Below are positions 53,492-62,372 of a stretch of DNA of 64,000 bases, piece after piece (the stretch's first letter is position 1; every line of letters begins with the position of its first letter). Source of the DNA: Cyclobacteriaceae bacterium (GTDB lineage Bacteria; Bacteroidota; Bacteroidia; Cytophagales; Cyclobacteriaceae); the NCBI GenBank assembly GCA_028281285.1, contig JANQKF010000037.1, positions 1 to 64,000 of the forward strand, given 5' to 3'. The notes beneath the pieces are model-generated. The model had not been told where the DNA came from and searched no databases. It saw nothing but the letters and a program-made list of their open reading frames with translations. The translations under genes were made by a program, and so were the position numbers.

Positions 53492-54838
53492 TTATTCTTC
53501 AATAGGACTAAGAATCCAATCGGAATGTTTGAAACGTTGCCATTTTGTAGAGGCTAAGTCCTGATTTCGATCTATGATTGGATGATATTTGCTTTTATTA
53601 AGCCTGACATTGGTCTTGGCATATATTTTCAGATCAGTCAGTCCTTTTTTTTGATATTTCTTTTTCAGGTATTGCGAGTATTGCCAGATCATGTCAGGTT
53701 TGGAGGCCAAGGCGGCCTTTTGGGCCCTGGTAATTTCAGGTCCCGGCTTAACATTCCAAGTTGAATCGTTTGTTACATCTACTATTTCAAAATTGATATT
53801 TCCGCTCTTACTCCTAAGCATCATCCGCCATGAAAGTCTATGACCTTCTTCCGTCCATGCGACATCTCCCCTGAATCGATGGTGGCGAACAGGCAGGAGT
53901 ATCTGAACAATGAAGAATAACATCATGCCGTAAAAAACAACCTGTTTCCGTACGGGAAGTTGGTCTCTGGTAAAGGGTACCGGCTGTGGGATTGGTTTCT
54001 TTTTTAGAAACAGCTTCCGGATGGTTTCTGGCTCAAAAAAGAGTACTGCAGCACCGATCATTAGATAAGGAAATATCCCTATTTGGAAGACTGCTGAATT
54101 GAAAAGATGGAAGAATAATCCTACTACAAAAGCAGCAATTCGTGTTCTTTTCCAAAGCAAGAAGTAGACAATAAGTAGATCAAAGAAAATTCCTCCATAC
54201 ACAACGATCTTCTGTAACCATTCTTTCTGCAGGAGTTCTCCGATAATTGGATAGCTGGCTTTACTGCGAAAAATCAACTCTATGAAATCTCCCTGCAGCC
54301 ATCCGGGATATAACTTTGCTATGGCGGCATAGGTAAACACGATCCACAATAATATTTTGAAGATTGAAATGCACCAGCGAGAGCAAGTGAGACTCACCAC
54401 TGAGTTTTTGTTCTTGGCATCAAAAGAAGCATATCCATGGGCAGGTACAAACCACATGAAAAGACACAATAGAATAAGAAGGTAATAATGATTGTTATAG
54501 TGTGACTTTTGCATCACATAGGTCATCGACCATAAAATTGTGAACAGACCGATTGAAAAGCGATACTGATAGCCAAGCATTACACCTAAGCCGCAAAGCC
54601 CCATTAGGCCAAAATAAAAATACATACCCGGCCCCGGTAGAGGTTGCAGCCACTCTAAACCAATGACTGTAAAGGTGAACTCAGGTTCAACAAAAGTCTC
54701 TCTTACCCACCCAGTTAATATTGCACCTATGGATTCTGCGAATATCAAAAGCCCAAAGAAGATCCTGAACATGACCAAACCACTGTTATCGATTTGATCA
54801 AACTGTCTATGTAGAAGATATGTAAACCTGGATTTCAC
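53492..54838 (-). CDS. HTTM-domain membrane protein (gamma-carboxylase-like)
   Basis: This encodes 448 residues. An N-terminal bundle of about six or seven helices begins with SGLVMFRIFFGLLIFAESIG and includes QKSHYNNHYYLLILLCLFMWFVPAHG, given here by its core SHYNNHYYL, with many His and Tyr. This is the HTTM domain found in vitamin K-dependent gamma-carboxylase relatives. The C-terminal 110 residues are basic and soluble and look like the lumenal part of that family. No vitamin K cycle gene is nearby. It lies 75 bases upstream of feoA on the same strand. Confidence 0.85.
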   Translation of the reverse strand: MKSRFTYLLHRQFDQIDNSGLVMFRIFFGLLIFAESIGAILTGWVRETFVEPEFTFTVIGLEWLQPLPGPGMYFYFGLMGLCGLGVMLGYQYRFSIGLFTILWSMTYVMQKSHYNNHYYLLILLCLFMWFVPAHGYASFDAKNKNSVVSLTCSRWCISIFKILLWIVFTYAAIAKLYPGWLQGDFIELIFRSKASYPIIGELLQKEWLQKIVVYGGIFFDLLIVYFLLWKRTRIAAFVVGLFFHLFNSAVFQIGIFPYLMIGAAVLFFEPETIRKLFLKKKPIPQPVPFTRDQLPVRKQVVFYGMMLFFIVQILLPVRHHRFRGDVAWTEEGHRLSWRMMLRSKSGNINFEIVDVTNDSTWNVKPGPEITRAQKAALASKPDMIWQYSQYLKKKYQKKGLTDLKIYAKTNVRLNKSKYHPIIDRNQDLASTKWQRFKHSDWILSPIEE

Positions 54839-54893
54839 GAATTCAAATTAAGGAAAATTGGAATTTTCAGCTCTCTAAATTCGTTAACCTTTC

Positions 54894-55040
54894 ATGAACA
54901 GCGGTGCCAAGGGCAAAAAGAATAAATCAAAAGGAAAGTCAGGTCAAAAAAGGCCTTCTGATGAGTCAGAAGACAAATTCGACTTTGGAGGAATTCCCAA
55001 AAACCTGGATTTGAAGAAGAACTTGGGCTGTGGTGGCTAG
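54894..55040 (+). CDS. Small basic protein of 48 residues ending in LGCGG
   Basis: A short ORF reads MNSGAKGKKNKSKGKSGQKR, then PSDESEDKFDFGGIPKNLDL, then KKNLGCGG. It is Lys-rich at the start, acidic in the middle, and ends in Cys-Gly-Gly. The start is 55 bases from the divergent HTTM gene and the stop overlaps the convergent murF-alr stop by four bases. Its compact fit and striking C-terminus support a real gene. I faintly recall similar Cytophagales proteins but cannot confirm it. Confidence 0.6.
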   Translation: MNSGAKGKKNKSKGKSGQKRPSDESEDKFDFGGIPKNLDLKKNLGCGG

Positions 55041-57505
55041 CTGGCATGGTACAGCCTTCTTACTCTTGAACTTACATTTGTCAGGATTTCATATGGGATT
55101 GTACCTATACTTTCCGCAACATCTCCAATGGGTAGTCCTGACCCAAAAATGATGACTTCATCTCCTTCTTTAGCTTCAATGTTCTTAATATCTACCATTG
55201 TCATGTCCATACATACATTGCCAATCACCGGAGCCGCCTGTCCATTGATCAGAACATGTCCTTTCCCATTGCTAAAGGCTCTTTGGAATCCGTCAGCATA
55301 ACCTATGGCTATCGTGGCTATTTTCATCTCCTCATTCGCTTTTCCTTTCCTTGAATAACCGATTGTCTCACCCTTTTTTATCCGTTTGATTTGAGAGATT
55401 ACAGTCTTCATAGTACTCACTGGCATAAGTTCTGTAGATTGATTTGTAGGATCAATACCATGTAGTCCGATTCCAAGCCTAACCATATCAAACTGATATT
55501 CGGGGTAGTTCATGATTCCTGCTGAATTGAGGACATGTTTAATTATCGTTTTCCCGGTTTTTTCCTCCATTCGTTGCGAGAAATGACTGAATACCGAAAT
55601 CTGATTTCTGGTAAAATCCTCATGTTCCGATTCATCTGCACCTGCCAAATGGGTGAAAACACTAGCGATTTCAATTTTCGAGACATTAATAATCTCTAAT
55701 GCTTCGTCTACCTCATGAGGTTCAAACCCAAGACGGTTCATTCCTGTGTTAATATTGAAGTGAACTCTCAATGACCTATCTCTGTCGGACAATAGGCTAG
55801 CATAGGCTCTGAGCTGGTTAAGGCCAAAAAGTTCAGGTTCCAGATCAAATTTCAATAACTCTTCCATATCATCTTTGGGATTCATCACCATGATTGGTAT
55901 TGAAATTCCATTCTTCCTTAGTTCAACACCTTCATCCGTATAAGCAACTCCCAGGTAATCCACTTTGTGAAATTGAAGAAGGCCCGATATTTCTGCAGCT
56001 CCACTACCATAGGCCAGAGCTTTCACCATTACCATCAGTTTAGTCTCTTTATTGAGTCTTGAACGATAGAAGTTGAGGTTGTTGACCAGCGCGTCTAGGT
56101 CAATTTCAAGCACGGTTTCATGCACCTGATTGGATAAGCGATTGACTATTCTTTCGAATTGAAATGTTCGGGCCCCCTTGATCAATATGATCTCGTTGCT
56201 GAAATCCTCGTCAGATATATTGGACAAAAATGAATCCGTTGATTCATAAAATTCCGTAGCCATTGAGAAATTGGAATCATTATGTTCAATATTGGGTCCT
56301 ATTCCTATCAATCTTGTAATGTTCGCGTCCTTCACAAGTTTGCTCACTTGCGAATAGAGTATTGAGTCTGGAGTGGATTGCTGCAGTATATCAGATAGAA
56401 TGAGTGTTTTAAGTTTTCTTTGAGTTTGACCTTTCAAGAAATCAATGGCCATTTTAAGACCGGCAAGATCATTGTTGTAGGTATCGTCAATTAGGTAACA
56501 CCCATTAACCCCCTGCTTGACCTCAAGTCTCATTTTTACTGTTTCCAGACCGTTTAGTGCATCTTGAATCTCTTCCGCGTCAAAATTGAAATACAATAGA
56601 GTCGAAATACAATGCATTAAGTTCTCTTGAGATGCAGTATCCAAAAATGGCAGCCGTAATCTGAACTCATTTTCGCAGTAAAAAACCCTATAAATAGACC
56701 CTCCGGTTGATTCGAAATTCACCATGCCATTTCCCTTAGTCGACCACGTATGACGCTTTGATGATGGGAACTTCAACTTGTCTAAGGCATCTTTGATTTG
56801 GTCATGATCATTACAAAAGATCAATGTCTTTGAATGGGAAAAGAGTTTGAGTTTTTCATAGATCTTTTGTGTTCGTGATTCAAAACCCTGATCGTGTGCT
56901 GAGCCAATGTTGGTAATTATGCCGATAGTCGGGTGGATGATGCCCTCCAGCTTCTGCATTTCACCAACTGTTGAGATGCCGGCTTCTAGTATGGCCAAGT
57001 CATGATAATGGGACATCTGCCAGACTGATAGGGGAACGCCAAGTTGCGAGTTGTAACTTCCGGGACTCTTGTACACCGAATGTTTTATGGAAAGGCACTG
57101 CCACAGCCACTCTTTCACGATGGTCTTACCGTTACTGCCAGTAATGCCAATCACGGGGATTTCGAATTGTTTTCGATGATGGCTCGCGATTTTTTGTAAA
57201 GCAACAAGTGAATTTTTAACCTTAAGCACATTGGCTTTTGGAAGGTTCTGGCCGGTTTCGTATTCTACTATGAAATTTCGAACTCCCTTTTCGTACAAGT
57301 TTTGAATGAAGTCATGGCCATTGTGATTATCGCCTGAAATAGCAATAAATAAGCCTTCTTCTGAGCCAATAGGAACTTTACGGCTATCGGTAATGAGTTC
57401 TTTGATCTCAGCATCGGAATGATGTTGAATTAACTGGCCATCAACAATTTTAGAAAGAGTTCCTAATTTCAATGAGTCCTTGATTTTAAAATAGTATTGC
57501 ACCAT
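55037..57505 (-). CDS. Bifunctional UDP-MurNAc-tripeptide:D-Ala-D-Ala ligase and alanine racemase
   Basis: This encodes 822 residues. The N-terminal MurF part (about 1-455) has TDSRKV at 39-44 and the ATP loop GITGSNGKT at 120-128, and it adds D-Ala-D-Ala to the peptidoglycan precursor. The C-terminal alanine racemase (about 465-822) has MVKALAYGSG with the PLP Lys at 495, where most family members have KANAYGHG, and a late RLGIGLHG. It makes D-Ala from L-Ala. This fusion is known in Bacteroidota. It overlaps the csaA stop by 20 bases. Confidence 0.94.
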   Translation of the reverse strand: MVQYYFKIKDSLKLGTLSKIVDGQLIQHHSDAEIKELITDSRKVPIGSEEGLFIAISGDNHNGHDFIQNLYEKGVRNFIVEYETGQNLPKANVLKVKNSLVALQKIASHHRKQFEIPVIGITGSNGKTIVKEWLWQCLSIKHSVYKSPGSYNSQLGVPLSVWQMSHYHDLAILEAGISTVGEMQKLEGIIHPTIGIITNIGSAHDQGFESRTQKIYEKLKLFSHSKTLIFCNDHDQIKDALDKLKFPSSKRHTWSTKGNGMVNFESTGGSIYRVFYCENEFRLRLPFLDTASQENLMHCISTLLYFNFDAEEIQDALNGLETVKMRLEVKQGVNGCYLIDDTYNNDLAGLKMAIDFLKGQTQRKLKTLILSDILQQSTPDSILYSQVSKLVKDANITRLIGIGPNIEHNDSNFSMATEFYESTDSFLSNISDEDFSNEIILIKGARTFQFERIVNRLSNQVHETVLEIDLDALVNNLNFYRSRLNKETKLMVMVKALAYGSGAAEISGLLQFHKVDYLGVAYTDEGVELRKNGISIPIMVMNPKDDMEELLKFDLEPELFGLNQLRAYASLLSDRDRSLRVHFNINTGMNRLGFEPHEVDEALEIINVSKIEIASVFTHLAGADESEHEDFTRNQISVFSHFSQRMEEKTGKTIIKHVLNSAGIMNYPEYQFDMVRLGIGLHGIDPTNQSTELMPVSTMKTVISQIKRIKKGETIGYSRKGKANEEMKIATIAIGYADGFQRAFSNGKGHVLINGQAAPVIGNVCMDMTMVDIKNIEAKEGDEVIIFGSGLPIGDVAESIGTIPYEILTNVSSRVRRLYHAS

Positions 57506-57824
57506 TTGGTGCTTTCTTATCCACTGTTGCTAAGATAACGTGTCCTTTTTCATCCGGGAAACCTGTCACTAGAACTTCCGACATAAAACTGCCTATTTGT
57601 TTAGGAGGGAAGTTCACGACACATACGACCTGCTTACCAATAAGTTCATCCGCATTATAATGATGAGTGATTTGCGCACTTGACTTTTTGACCCCAATAT
57701 CTGTTCCCAAATCTATTTTAAGTTTCCATGCAGGCTTCCTCGCCTCCGGAAAATCAGAGACCTCCACGATGGTACCTATGGCCAATTTGACCTTTTCAAA
57801 ATCATCCCAAGTTATGAATGTCAT
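57486..57824 (-). CDS. csaA: CsaA-type tRNA-binding protein
   Basis: This encodes 112 residues of the tRNA-binding OB-fold family. Motifs are VKLAIGTIVEVSDFPEARKPAWKLKIDLG (given as IGTIVEVSDFPEARKPAWKL), SSAQITHHY and VVCVVNFPPKQIGSFMSEVLV. CsaA is a proposed chaperone with export-related activity and it binds tRNA. Length is typical. It precedes murF-alr on the same strand and overlaps it by 20 bases. The ATG is 127 bases from the next divergent gene. Confidence 0.93.
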   Translation of the reverse strand: MTFITWDDFEKVKLAIGTIVEVSDFPEARKPAWKLKIDLGTDIGVKKSSAQITHHYNADELIGKQVVCVVNFPPKQIGSFMSEVLVTGFPDEKGHVILATVDKKAPNGAILF

Positions 57825-57951
57825 AGAACTGTCGTTTAAAGCAAGAAACTCGTTTTGTCAACTGAAATTTGCAAAAACCTAAACATTTTAAGGGGTCTGG
57901 CGTTTAGATAATTACATTTTTTAGTATTTTTAACGCCCTTCTTAGGGTTTT

Positions 57952-58338
57952 ATGAGAACTAAAATCTCAAATATCGCCTTTATAGTTGCTCTGGGTACAT
58001 TTTTGGTTCCAGGCATGCTGCAAGCTCAGGAAGGCGAAGATATCCCCGAAAAGACAGAAACTACCGAGGTAATTGCAAAAGATACTTTGCCAACAAGTGG
58101 AGAATTGGCAGTTGAAGAAGTGAAGGCCAATTCAGACGTAGTACCTGTTGGACCGTCCCCAATGTTAGATTTTACCAAGATTCCTGCTTCAGAGCCTCTA
58201 CTGGAAAAAGAAGAAAAGAAACCGGCAATTGGAACTGTTGTTAAACCAAAAAGTGAGGAATCACAATCCAACTTGTCTTTTAATTTCATCTACTACCTCT
58301 TCTACAAGTTTAAGCTTGTAGACTCAACTGACGGTTAG
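57952..58338 (+). CDS. Small secreted protein upstream of a TonB receptor
   Basis: This encodes 128 residues. A signal peptide ends at about residue 25 (LQAQ). The mature part is acidic and low-complexity, rich in Glu, Pro and Val, and ends in a hydrophobic aromatic run LSFNFIYYLFYKFKLV. No domain is recognised. It is 79 bases before the TonB receptor in the same direction, so they may be cotranscribed. The C-terminal hydrophobic segment might insert into a membrane. Confidence 0.7.
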   Translation: MRTKISNIAFIVALGTFLVPGMLQAQEGEDIPEKTETTEVIAKDTLPTSGELAVEEVKANSDVVPVGPSPMLDFTKIPASEPLLEKEEKKPAIGTVVKPKSEESQSNLSFNFIYYLFYKFKLVDSTDG

Positions 58339-58417
58339 CCCTGTAAATTTTTTTTGAATTCAGTTAAGAAAATACCAATTGCAATAGTGTTGCAAATGGT
58401 GTTACTTCACGATTCGT

Positions 58418-60802
58418 ATGCTTAAAAAGGTAGTCTCCATACTTTTTGTTGGACTTCTCACTAATGTCTCCCTGGCTCAAGGTGACGACTGCGGTTATAC
58501 CTTGTCAGGCATTGTAAGGTCTACCGAAACCAGGCAGGCAATCCCCTTTGCTACTTTGCAGCTTCCGGAGCGCAAAAAATCAATTGTGGCAGATGCGAAT
58601 GGGAGATTTGTGTTTGAGAATGTCTGCTCAGGTCAATTTGAGATTTTGGTAAAGTTCGTGGGTTTCAAAGACTATCGATCTGTGGTTGCCCTGGATCAGA
58701 ATGACCTTGATCTTGAGATTATGTTGGAGACCAAGGTGACTGATGTAGAAGGAGTAACGGTCGAAGGTGAGAGAGCCAATGAAATCGCGTCATTGAATAC
58801 TTCCGAGGTTAGTGAAGCAGAGATTGCTGAATCCAGGGGCGAAACCTTGGGTAGTGCATTGACCAGTATTACAGGAGTTAATGTTCTGCAGACAGGTCCG
58901 ACAATTGCTAAGCCCGTAGTTCATGGGCTTCATAGCAATAGAATCTTAATTCTTAACAACGGTATACGGCAAGAAGGACAACAATGGGGTCAGGAACATG
59001 CTCCCGAGATTGATCCTTTTGTTGCTACGAGCCTCTCTTTGATCAAGGGAGCTGCGGCCGTAAAATATGGGTCTGACGCGATTGGTGGTGTGATTTTAGT
59101 AAATCCACCTGACCTCCCTACTGAAGCGGGTATTTCGGGCCAATTGAACGCTGTAGGTGCCTCAAACAACAAAATGTATTCGGGTTCAGGATTCTTGGAA
59201 GGTGGTGTTAAAGGGCTAGCCGGATTTGGCTGGAGGCTTCAAGGAACCTATAAAAAAGGGGGAGATGCACGAGCTTCAGACTATAGATTGTCGAACACCG
59301 GATTGACAGAAGAGAACTTCTCTGTTGGAATAGGTTATCACAAGCCTGGCATCGGGGCCGAAATATACTTTAGCAGCTTTGCTTCTGAAATTGGAATTTT
59401 GCGTTCAGCTCATAATAGTAGTTCGACTGACTTTGAAGATGCAATTGGCCGAGACCAACCTGCAGTAATCAATGACTTCACTTATACCATTGACCATCCC
59501 AAGCAGGTAATCAGACATGAACTGCTGAAAGCCTTTTTTCATTCTGAAATTAACAGAATAGGCGAATTGAAATTTCTCTATGGATATCAACGAAACCATA
59601 GAGAAGAGTTTGATATACGTAGAGGCAGCCTTCGCGACTTACCCGCACTGGCGCTGACTTTAGATACGCATACCTTTGACCTGGACTTGGATGTTGTTCC
59701 GATTGGAAATTGGAAGAGTGATGTGGGATTGAGCTTTATGTCTCAGGTTAATGACAATCGTTTTGATCTTGGAATCAGCCCACTGATTCCAAACTTTGAT
59801 AATTATACTATTGGAGGCCATTTTATTACCAGGTTTGTTCAGCCCAAATACGAGCTTGAGTTTGGTCTGAGACAGGATTTTAAACACTATCAAATTCGAA
59901 GAATTGATGAGAACAACCAGGTGGTACGCCCAGAATTTGATTTCAGCAATACCACGGGATCTCTTGGGTTTATCTTCTTTTTGGGTGAAAGAACTCTCTT
60001 CAGAACAAATATTGGGACCGCCTGGAGAGCACCTAATGTGAATGAACTGTTTAGTGATGGACTCCATCACGGTGCCGCTGCGATTGAGGAAGGTAATGAT
60101 GAACTGGATAGTGAGAGTTCGATTAAATGGGTATCTAATTTGGAAAGCACAGGTGATAAGGTGGATGTGAATGCCTCAGTTTATTATAATGTGATTTCAG
60201 ATTACATCTACTTGAGGCCGGAGGACATCACGTTGACAACAAGGGGAGCCTTTCCAGTTTTCAGATATACCCAAACGGATGCAACATTCTTTGGGTTTGA
60301 TCTGGATTTGACATTCAAACTTCACGAACGACTGAATTGGACGAATAGTGTTTCTTATTTGGACGCACGTGATACAGAAAATGATAGTCCTTTGATTAAT
60401 ATCCCGGCTAACCGTATTCGGAGTGGCTTTGAATATCAGTTCACTGAATTTGAAAGAGTCAAAGATGCGTACTTTAACATTAGTGCACTTTTTGTAAACC
60501 GACAACACAATGCTCCCAGGGTGGTCACTATTGAGCAAATTGAAAGAGCGAAAGAGTTTGGCTTTAATATCTTTTCAGAAAATGCCGGGGCCTTCGATAT
60601 TCTGGATGCTCCTGCTGGTTATATGCAAATTGATGCTTCAGCGGGGTTTGAAATACCCTTTAATGAATCTACCTCACTTGGAGTTATCATTTCCGTTGAT
60701 AATGCGCTAAACGTCAGCTATAGAGATTATATGAACCGATTCCGTTATTATGCTGATGATGTCGGAAGAAATATTAGCCTTAAACTCAATCTGAATTTCT
60801 AG
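58418..60802 (+). CDS. TonB-dependent receptor with a carboxypeptidase-regulatory domain
   Basis: This encodes 794 residues. A signal ends at about residue 20 (LAQ). A carboxypeptidase-regulatory-like domain (about 25-110) precedes a plug with VVHGLHSNRILILNNGIRQEGQQWGQEHAPEIDPF, noted here by its parts HGLHSNRIL and WGQEHAPEID. The 22-strand barrel ends in ISLKLNLNF with a terminal Phe. Similar plug words occur in receptors linked to metal uptake such as zinc or copper. The substrate is not proven. No SusD partner lies nearby, so glycan uptake is unlikely. Confidence 0.93.
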   Translation: MLKKVVSILFVGLLTNVSLAQGDDCGYTLSGIVRSTETRQAIPFATLQLPERKKSIVADANGRFVFENVCSGQFEILVKFVGFKDYRSVVALDQNDLDLEIMLETKVTDVEGVTVEGERANEIASLNTSEVSEAEIAESRGETLGSALTSITGVNVLQTGPTIAKPVVHGLHSNRILILNNGIRQEGQQWGQEHAPEIDPFVATSLSLIKGAAAVKYGSDAIGGVILVNPPDLPTEAGISGQLNAVGASNNKMYSGSGFLEGGVKGLAGFGWRLQGTYKKGGDARASDYRLSNTGLTEENFSVGIGYHKPGIGAEIYFSSFASEIGILRSAHNSSSTDFEDAIGRDQPAVINDFTYTIDHPKQVIRHELLKAFFHSEINRIGELKFLYGYQRNHREEFDIRRGSLRDLPALALTLDTHTFDLDLDVVPIGNWKSDVGLSFMSQVNDNRFDLGISPLIPNFDNYTIGGHFITRFVQPKYELEFGLRQDFKHYQIRRIDENNQVVRPEFDFSNTTGSLGFIFFLGERTLFRTNIGTAWRAPNVNELFSDGLHHGAAAIEEGNDELDSESSIKWVSNLESTGDKVDVNASVYYNVISDYIYLRPEDITLTTRGAFPVFRYTQTDATFFGFDLDLTFKLHERLNWTNSVSYLDARDTENDSPLINIPANRIRSGFEYQFTEFERVKDAYFNISALFVNRQHNAPRVVTIEQIERAKEFGFNIFSENAGAFDILDAPAGYMQIDASAGFEIPFNESTSLGVIISVDNALNVSYRDYMNRFRYYADDVGRNISLKLNLNF

Positions 60803-60808
60803 GCTTTT

Positions 60809-61528
60809 TTATAGAAGCCTTGTGAGGTCGTCCAAGGTTAGATTTCCCTCGTAATAAGCCCGCCCGAAGATTACCCCTTTTACTCCTAATTCGTCTAGTT
60901 TCTGGATGTCTTCTACAGAACGTACCCCGCCACTTGCAATAAGGTTTACATGAGGAAAGCGCTCAACTATTTCTTTATAGAGTTCGAAATTTGGCCCTTC
61001 CTGAATTCCGTCTTTCGCAATGTCAGTGGTTTTGACATACTTAAGTCCTCTCATGTGGAAATAGTCGATATGATCGAAGATGTTGATGTTGGTAGACTTC
61101 TGCCAACCTTTAATGGCGATGTTCATGTCAAGGGCATCGGCTCCAAGAGTGATTTTTTCACGACCGTACGACAGCAGCCAGGAGGCAAATAACTTTTGGT
61201 TCTCTATGGCCACCGAAGCGGCCGTAACCGAAGTAGCTCCGTATTCATAAGCTTTGCTTATATCGCCATCGGTGGCTATACCACCACTAAAATCAACCTG
61301 AAGTCCTGTGTAATTTGCCACAGACTCCAATGCGTGATAGTTGACCGGAGAACCCTTCTTCGCACCATCAAGATCAACCATATGTATTTTCTTAATACCA
61401 TAATCCTCAAACTTCTTCGCAACATCAACAGGACTTTGCTTATAGACAGTCTCCTCCGAATAGTCACCCTGTTTAAGGCGGGTCACTTTGCCATTAAGAA
61501 TTGATAGAGATGGTATAATTTCAATCAT
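60809..61528 (-). CDS. HisA-like isomerase with an altered catalytic residue
   Basis: This encodes 239 residues from the ATG at 61528. An ATG at 61564 would add 12 residues. The fold and many motifs match HisA (ProFAR isomerase in histidine synthesis): RLKQGDY, MVDLDGAKKGSPVNY, ALGADALD-type LGADALD, TTDIAKDGIQEGP and IASGGVRSVEDI. However the N-terminal strand reads IIPSLSILNGK where HisA has IPAIDxxxGK, so the general acid/base Asp is Ser at position 9. GGGI is also SGGI. No other his gene is nearby. It may be a divergent HisA or a paralogue with another reaction. Confidence 0.82.
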   Translation of the reverse strand: MIEIIPSLSILNGKVTRLKQGDYSEETVYKQSPVDVAKKFEDYGIKKIHMVDLDGAKKGSPVNYHALESVANYTGLQVDFSGGIATDGDISKAYEYGATSVTAASVAIENQKLFASWLLSYGREKITLGADALDMNIAIKGWQKSTNINIFDHIDYFHMRGLKYVKTTDIAKDGIQEGPNFELYKEIVERFPHVNLIASGGVRSVEDIQKLDELGVKGVIFGRAYYEGNLTLDDLTRLL

Positions 61529-61664
61529 GGTTGAGTATAAAGTACTACCTTCTGGGGGAGCCAAAAGTAGTGATTTTTAAAACGAAAAAATTGAGCGGGG
61601 TATTAAATATTTATTATCCGCGAGCCGAATAAATTAAGAATATTGAGGTGTAAATCAAAATTCT

Positions 61665-62372
61665 TCACTCACTGGATTTGGCATCGGTGATAAGCTTAAA
61701 CCCTGAGCCATGAAGTGTAATGATCTGAATATTCTCATCCTGTTTCAACAGCTTTCTGAGCTTGGCAATATATACATCCATACTTCGGGCATTGAAATAG
61801 CTGTCGTCTCTCCATATTATTTTGAGTGCCACCGAACGATCTAACGGCTGATTTATATGAAGACAAAGTAAGCGCAGTAGTTCAGATTCTTTTGAGGTGA
61901 GTTTAGTTTCTCCTTCAGGGCCTTCCAATAGCTGCTTATCAAAATCAAAATGAAACGAACCAAAGTCAAACACCTTCTGATCAGAAAATTGAGGGTTTTT
62001 GTCTGCCGTTCTCCGTAGAATTGCCTGAATTCGTAGGAGTAACTCCTCCATACTAAAAGGTTTGGTGATGTAGTCGTCCGCTCCAATCTTAAATCCTTCA
62101 ATAGTATCGGCCTTCATGGATTTGGCAGTAAGGAATATGATTGGTGTTTCCTTATCATCTTTTCGGATCTCTTTGGCCATCGAAAAACCATCTTTCTTAG
62201 GAAGCATCACATCAAAGAGACAAAGGTTGTATTGGTCACGTTTAAAGGCGGCCACACCCTCTTCACCATCTCGGCATAATGTAGTCTCATAGCCCTTAAG
62301 CGATAGATATTCATTCAAGATCTGTCCAAGATTGGGGTCATCCTCAACAACCAGTAGTTTGTATTTAGCCAT
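61665..62372 (-). CDS. OmpR-family response regulator
   Basis: This encodes 235 residues from the ATG at 62372. An upstream start at 62420 would run into the kinase gene. The receiver domain has EDD at 10-12 and the phospho-acceptor D54 in CLFDVMLPKKDG, then a winged-helix DNA-binding domain with LLRLLCLHINQPLDRSVAL and YFNARSMDVYIAKLRKLL, shown only by these ends. It overlaps the histidine kinase stop by eight bases, so the pair is coupled. Targets are unknown. Confidence 0.95.
   Translation of the reverse strand: MAKYKLLVVEDDPNLGQILNEYLSLKGYETTLCRDGEEGVAAFKRDQYNLCLFDVMLPKKDGFSMAKEIRKDDKETPIIFLTAKSMKADTIEGFKIGADDYITKPFSMEELLLRIQAILRRTADKNPQFSDQKVFDFGSFHFDFDKQLLEGPEGETKLTSKESELLRLLCLHINQPLDRSVALKIIWRDDSYFNARSMDVYIAKLRKLLKQDENIQIITLHGSGFKLITDAKSSE

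Noticed and set aside
51078-54838. feoAB-HTTM as a recently acquired iron island
   Set aside because: There is no integrase, repeat or base-composition change, and the genes are packed like the rest of the core sequence.
55037-57505. murF-alr fusion as a novel gene fusion
   Set aside because: MurF-alanine racemase fusions are known in Bacteroidota, so it was annotated but not listed as new.
60793-60812. Hairpin AGGCTT...AAGCCT between the TonB receptor and hisA
   Set aside because: The stem is only six pairs and no T run follows on either strand, so I did not call it a terminator.
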